Shown here one piece after another: positions 60,499 to 64,000 of a stretch of DNA of 64,000 nt (its first letter is position 1; each line of letters begins with the position of its first letter). Location of the stretch: NCBI RefSeq assembly GCF_011753055.1, contig NZ_VWWJ01000007.1, positions 62,001 to 126,000 on the forward strand, given 5' to 3'. The DNA comes from Burkholderia sp. Ax-1719. Its GTDB lineage: Bacteria > Pseudomonadota > Gammaproteobacteria > Burkholderiales > Burkholderiaceae. Made by a program: the position numbers and the translations under genes. A model generated the notes under the pieces. The model ran no database searches, had not been told where the DNA came from, and worked only from the letters and a program-made list of their open reading frames with translations.

Positions 60499-62340
60499 GT
60501 GCCCCGCCTGATCCCCGCCTGCACCTCGCGCCCCGCCGCCGCGCTTGCTGTTCTTCTCGTCGGCACCGTCTGCCTCACTGTTCACGCCGCCACCCCCACC
60601 CAGGCCGCCAAAGCATCCCAGGCGGCGCAGGCGTCTGATCAATCCGCAGCCGATCAACCCGCTCCCGAGAAGCATGCCGCCGCCTCGCCCGCGGCGATGG
60701 CGACGCCGGACTTCTTCTCGCTGGCCGACCGCTACGGCCCGGCCGTCGTGCACGTGATCGCACGCGGCGGCGACGATCAGTCAGCGCAGCCCGAGCAGGA
60801 GGCGATCGACAACGACGATCCGTTCACCGCCTTCTTCAAGCGCACGCCACGACCGCCTAACGACGTCCAGATGCCGGGTCAGCCGCAGGGCCAGGCCCAG
60901 AGTCAGGCTCAGAGCGGCGGCGGTCCGCGCGTGATGACGGGCAGCGGTTCCGGCTTCATCGTGAGCCCCGACGGCGTCGTGCTCACCACCGCACACGTGG
61001 TGGACAACGCCCAGGAAGTGACGGTGCAACTGACCGACAAGCGCGAGTTCAAGGCGGAGGTCGTCGCCGTCGATCCGCAGAGCGACGTCGCCGTGCTGCA
61101 GGTGAATGCGCACGATCTGCCGAGCGTGCCGCTGGGCGATTCGTCGAAGCTGCGCGCGGGCGAACCGGTGCTGTCGATCGGCTCGCCGGACAGCTTCCAG
61201 AACACGGTGACGACGGGCATCGTGAGCGCCGCCTCGCGCACGCTGCCGGACGGCAACACCTTCCCCTTCTTCCAGACCAATGTGGCCGTGAATCCGGACA
61301 ATTCGGGCGGCCCGCTTTTCAATCGCTCGGGCGAGGTGGTCGGCATCGACGTACAGGTCTACGCCGACCGCGACCGCTACACGGGCCTGACATTCGGCAT
61401 TCCGATTGAAGCGGCGAACAAGTTCCGCGCGCAATTACAGGCGGCGCGCAAGACCGGCCCGGCCAATCAGGCGGATCAGGCCGACCCGGCCAACGCGGCG
61501 GCAGCGGGACCCACGCGCACGTTCGGCATGCAGGTCGAGGATGTGAGCCCGGGGCTCGCGGCGGCGCTCGGCTTGCCGCATGCGGGCGGCGCGCTGGTCG
61601 ATGCGGTGGATGCCGATTCGATCGGCGCGGCGGCGGGCGTAAAAGCGGGCGACGTGATCGTGCAGGTTGGCGAGGAGCAGGTGGATAGCGCGGCAAAGCT
61701 CGCGGATCAGCTCGCCGCCGTGCCGCCCGCCACGCAGACGCCGCTCAAGGTGATCCGCAACCGCCGGCCGATGCTCACGCGCTTTTCGAACGCGTCACTC
61801 GATGCGAAGCCCACGCGCACCGCCACCAAGGCGGCGCTCACGGCGAAGGCCGTGAAACCGACGCATGTCGCCCCGCCAGCGCCGGCTGCCCAGGCTGCGG
61901 ATCAATCCGATCAGGCCGATCAAGCCGACGCCGCCGCGCAGGACGCCGCCCCCGCGGCACCGCGCGACGCCCGCGCCGTCGCCACGGTCAACGCCGAAAC
62001 GGCGGATGGCGTCGCCGTCACGCGCGTGAGCACCTCGGCGAAGATGGACAAGCCCGCTGCTGCCCATAGCGCGTCGGACCGGCTGGGCCTCGTCAGCCAT
62101 GCCCTGAGCGAAGACGAACGCCGTTCGAGCGGCCTGCCGCTCGGCTTGATGGTGGACTCGGCAAGCGGTCCCGCCGCGCGCGCGGGCGTGCGCCCCGGCG
62201 ACATCGTGCTGTCGCTCAACGACACGCTGATCGAAACGCACGACCAGGCCATCGCGCTCGAAGCCAAGGCGACGCGCAGCATGGCCCTGCTCATCCAGCG
62301 CAACAACGCGCGCAGTTTCGTCGATGTAAAACTTCAGTGA
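60499..62340 (+). CDS. DegP/HtrA-like periplasmic serine protease with two PDZ domains
   Basis: 613 residues with a GTG start at 60499 (GGAGG upstream). A signal peptide (LAVLLVGTVCLTVHA), a Gln/Ala-rich linker, a trypsin-like domain (about 145-315), PDZ1 (about 340-415), a long Ala/Gln/Asp linker and PDZ2 (about 525-613) follow. His166 (TTAHVVD), Asp196 (QSDVAVL) and Ser269 form the triad. The motif around the serine is NPDNSGGPL rather than NPGNSGGPL, so the oxyanion-hole glycine is Asp267; activity may be reduced. Such proteins degrade or chaperone misfolded envelope proteins. Longer and more linker-rich than typical DegP (about 475). Confidence 0.88.
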   Translation: MPRLIPACTSRPAAALAVLLVGTVCLTVHAATPTQAAKASQAAQASDQSAADQPAPEKHAAASPAAMATPDFFSLADRYGPAVVHVIARGGDDQSAQPEQEAIDNDDPFTAFFKRTPRPPNDVQMPGQPQGQAQSQAQSGGGPRVMTGSGSGFIVSPDGVVLTTAHVVDNAQEVTVQLTDKREFKAEVVAVDPQSDVAVLQVNAHDLPSVPLGDSSKLRAGEPVLSIGSPDSFQNTVTTGIVSAASRTLPDGNTFPFFQTNVAVNPDNSGGPLFNRSGEVVGIDVQVYADRDRYTGLTFGIPIEAANKFRAQLQAARKTGPANQADQADPANAAAAGPTRTFGMQVEDVSPGLAAALGLPHAGGALVDAVDADSIGAAAGVKAGDVIVQVGEEQVDSAAKLADQLAAVPPATQTPLKVIRNRRPMLTRFSNASLDAKPTRTATKAALTAKAVKPTHVAPPAPAAQAADQSDQADQADAAAQDAAPAAPRDARAVATVNAETADGVAVTRVSTSAKMDKPAAAHSASDRLGLVSHALSEDERRSSGLPLGLMVDSASGPAARAGVRPGDIVLSLNDTLIETHDQAIALEAKATRSMALLIQRNNARSFVDVKLQ

Positions 62341-62540
62341 CGATAGGGCCCGATACCACTTCGGGCCATATCACTCTCCCCGCTACAACGCCGCTACAAA
62401 TCCGATACAAAGCCGGACGGAATAACTCCCAGGCTGGTGCGTTCTTATCCATGCAGGCAGCGTCGAAACGAACCCGATTCATGTGAACCGGATCGATCGG
62501 CGGCTGCCGCGAGACCACACCATCTCATTAGGAGTTCCAA

Positions 62541-62861
62541 ATGTCTATCCGCCGCGTATTGATCGCCACGCTCGTCGCCGCCGCTTCCGTGGGCGCTGTC
62601 ACCCAGGCATCGGCACAAGGTCTTACCCGCGAGGAAGTGCGCCAGCAATTGATCGAAGCCGAGGCCAACGGCTCGCGCTTCGTCACCGATACGTCGTATC
62701 CCGACGTCAGCCCGATTTTCGCGCAGCAGGTCCAGCGCACCGCGCCCGCCCAGGAAGCGAGCGGCATGGGCATGCCCGCAGCGGGCAAGAGCGATGCGGG
62801 CGCGCCGCCGGTGGCCTGTGTCGGCCCGGCGAGCTACTGCAATATCTACCAGGGAAGTTGA
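62541..62861 (+). CDS. Small secreted DUF4148-like protein
   Basis: 106 residues, GGAG before the ATG at 62541. The signal peptide MSIRRVLIATLVAAASVGAVTQASA is followed by QGLTREEVRQQLIEAEANGSRFVTDTSYPDVSP, the DUF4148 pattern. The tail has two cysteines (VACVGPASYCN). Periplasmic, function unknown. It sits 200 bp after the protease gene and ends before a strong hairpin. Confidence 0.8.
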   Translation: MSIRRVLIATLVAAASVGAVTQASAQGLTREEVRQQLIEAEANGSRFVTDTSYPDVSPIFAQQVQRTAPAQEASGMGMPAAGKSDAGAPPVACVGPASYCNIYQGS

Positions 62862-62888
62862 TGGCGCGATGTCGCCAGGCAAAGCGTA

Positions 62889-62931
62889 CAACGCCGAAAC
62901 CCCGCTCATGGCGAGCGGGATTTCGGCGTTG
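62889..62931. terminator. Long hairpin between convergent DUF4148 and anti-sigma genes
   Basis: CAACGCCGAAA/TTTCGGCGTTG (62889-62899, 62921-62931) with an inner CCCGCTC/GAGCGGG stem (62901-62907, 62913-62919), one mismatch, and a 5-base loop. It lies between convergent genes. Confidence 0.75.
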
Positions 62932-62994
62932 GCATGCGAGAAAGTATTGATGTGATTGCGCCGCGACGCGGCGCGGCATGAGGTCAATGCAAGT

Positions 62995-63864
62995 TCAACG
63001 CGAAGTCAACTGCGCATAGACATCGTGCGAAAGTTGCAGCAGCACCTTGCGGTCGATACCGCCCGACAGCGCGTAACCGAAGTCGCCGTCGATCCAGTAG
63101 AACACACTCACGGGCCCATCTTCATAGAGCTTGAACGCGGTGGTATTGCTGCTGACCTTGCGGTGCGAGATGCACAGCGTCACGCGTTCGCCTTTCGCGT
63201 TGTGATACATGAACTGCGCGACGTCGCCGTCCGGTCCCGGCAACAGACGTCCGCCCACCAGTTCGAAGCCGCTGCGCGAGAGCATCGGCGGATGCACATC
63301 GGTGCCCAGCCGGTTCGCAAGCCATTGCACGAAATCCTGCTCCTGGCGTGCGCCCATCGCATCGGGGCGTTCGACTTCGGGCATATAGACCACATGCGCG
63401 AGCGCGGCTTCGTGAACGAAGTTCATGGTCGGGTCGGCGCTGACGTTGCGCAGTTCCGCGTGCGTCGCCGCAACGTCGCCGCCATTCATCACATCGGCGC
63501 CATAGTGCGTGCCCCAGCCAATGCCGATGCCCACCACCAGCGCCGCCGCAAAGCCCGCGAACTTCGGCCAGTTGGCGGCCTCGCGCGTGTGATTCTTGAC
63601 GGGCCGCGGCGTCGCAGCCGCCTGTTCCCCGGAGGACGAACCCGCCACCAGGTCGCGCAGATGGACCGGCACCGGCTCGTTCAGCACGCGGTCGTAGCGC
63701 TCGTGCAGCAGGCTGTTCAGCGAGAAAAAGTCGCTGGTGCGCGCCGCGAGTTCGGGATTGCGTTCGAGTTCGCGCTCGACGTCGGCGCGGCGCGCTTCGG
63801 ACAGCGTGCCGTCCACGTAGGCGTGGATCTCGTCTTCGGTCACGGGATGTTGTTGCTCGCTCAT
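62995..63864 (-). CDS. Transmembrane anti-sigma factor
   Basis: 289 residues. The N-terminal EDEIHAYVDGTLSEARRADVERELERNPELAARTSDF is a typical anti-sigma domain. One membrane helix lies at about 101-118 (KFAGFAAALVVGIGIGWG), and a periplasmic domain of about 165 residues follows. It should hold the upstream ECF sigma factor until an envelope signal arrives. Its ATG overlaps the sigma stop in the form ATGA, giving strict co-translation. The Zn-binding His-Cys-Cys (ZAS) motif is absent. Confidence 0.87.
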   Translation of the reverse strand: MSEQQHPVTEDEIHAYVDGTLSEARRADVERELERNPELAARTSDFFSLNSLLHERYDRVLNEPVPVHLRDLVAGSSSGEQAAATPRPVKNHTREAANWPKFAGFAAALVVGIGIGWGTHYGADVMNGGDVAATHAELRNVSADPTMNFVHEAALAHVVYMPEVERPDAMGARQEQDFVQWLANRLGTDVHPPMLSRSGFELVGGRLLPGPDGDVAQFMYHNAKGERVTLCISHRKVSSNTTAFKLYEDGPVSVFYWIDGDFGYALSGGIDRKVLLQLSHDVYAQLTSR

Positions 63865-64000
63865 CGCACCACCTTCAGGTTCGCACGCGGGACGGTTCCG
63901 GCCATCAGCGCACGCAGGCGCTCACGACCTCTCGACAGCCTCGACATCACCGTGCCGATCGGCACGTCGAGCGCCAGCGCCACGTCGGCGTAACTCATTT
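63861..64000 (-). CDS. ECF sigma factor, C-terminal part (cut by window edge)
   Basis: Reading in from the right edge, the minus strand encodes MSYADVALALDVPIGTVMSRLSRGRERLRALMAG and ends at a TGA (63861-63863). This is the region 4.2 helix-turn-helix of an ECF sigma factor; the Met shown is internal, since the normal family context is a longer protein. The rest of the gene lies beyond the window. The overlap with the anti-sigma gene fits a sigma/anti-sigma operon. Confidence 0.85.
   Translation of the reverse strand, partial: MSYADVALALDVPIGTVMSRLSRGRERLRALMAGTVPRANLKVVR

Overview
The window looks like a stretch of a high-GC betaproteobacterial chromosome or megaplasmid of the Burkholderia/Paraburkholderia/Caballeronia type. 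The support is four-fold: three Porin_4-type general porins ending in aromatic Phe, many LysR- and AraC-type regulators next to MFS carriers, two DUF4148-type small secreted proteins, and very long antisense shadow ORFs from GC-rich codon bias. It is an accessory catabolism, transport and signalling region. I saw no rRNA, tRNA, CRISPR array or insertion sequence.

Layout. 0.2-2.1 kb: a lower-GC type VI secretion cassette (possible effector stub, Asp-box propeller protein resembling an immunity protein, PAAR protein). 2.1-4.9 kb: a secreted lactonase divergent from a sugar-acid MFS carrier. 4.9-11.3 kb: a minus-strand operon for benzoylformate-type decarboxylase, ketopantoate-reductase-like protein, aromatic-acid carrier and porin, with a divergent LysR gene. 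11.3-14.1 kb: an ECF42-type sigma factor with two DGPF/YCII proteins and a VOC protein. 14.4-26 kb: Nramp manganese carrier, OmpR regulator, a tatABC locus, a receiver gene interrupted by TAG and overlapping a hybrid kinase, a pseudo-receiver regulator, a LysR, and a Tat-signal bicupin oxalate decarboxylase. 26.4-33.1 kb: porin, ClC channel plus cytochrome c, Tat-signal amidase AmiC, and a molybdate-type ABC pair lacking an ATPase. 33.2-39.9 kb: two MHS-type carriers, a LysR, an amidase and a porin. 39.9-45.7 kb: an amine or amino-acid catabolic cluster (ornithine-cyclodeaminase-like protein, RidA, FAD oxidase, AraC, aldehyde dehydrogenase). 46.3-51.4 kb: a ROK repressor with a ribose-type ABC importer. 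51.4-57 kb: orphan SsuA, a PAS/GGDEF cyclase, a CorA-like carrier, a cupin and an AraC. 57.2-60.1 kb: a TetR and a two-component flavin monooxygenase. 60.5-64 kb: a DegP-like protease with an altered oxyanion-hole residue, a small secreted protein, and an anti-sigma/ECF sigma pair cut by the window edge.

The most interesting reading is that the 14-26 kb block may work together. MntH would supply Mn2+, the cupin would load Mn in the cytoplasm, and Tat would export it folded. The two-component genes in between would be candidate controllers. This is inference from gene content, supported by visible twin-arginine signals and metal ligands.
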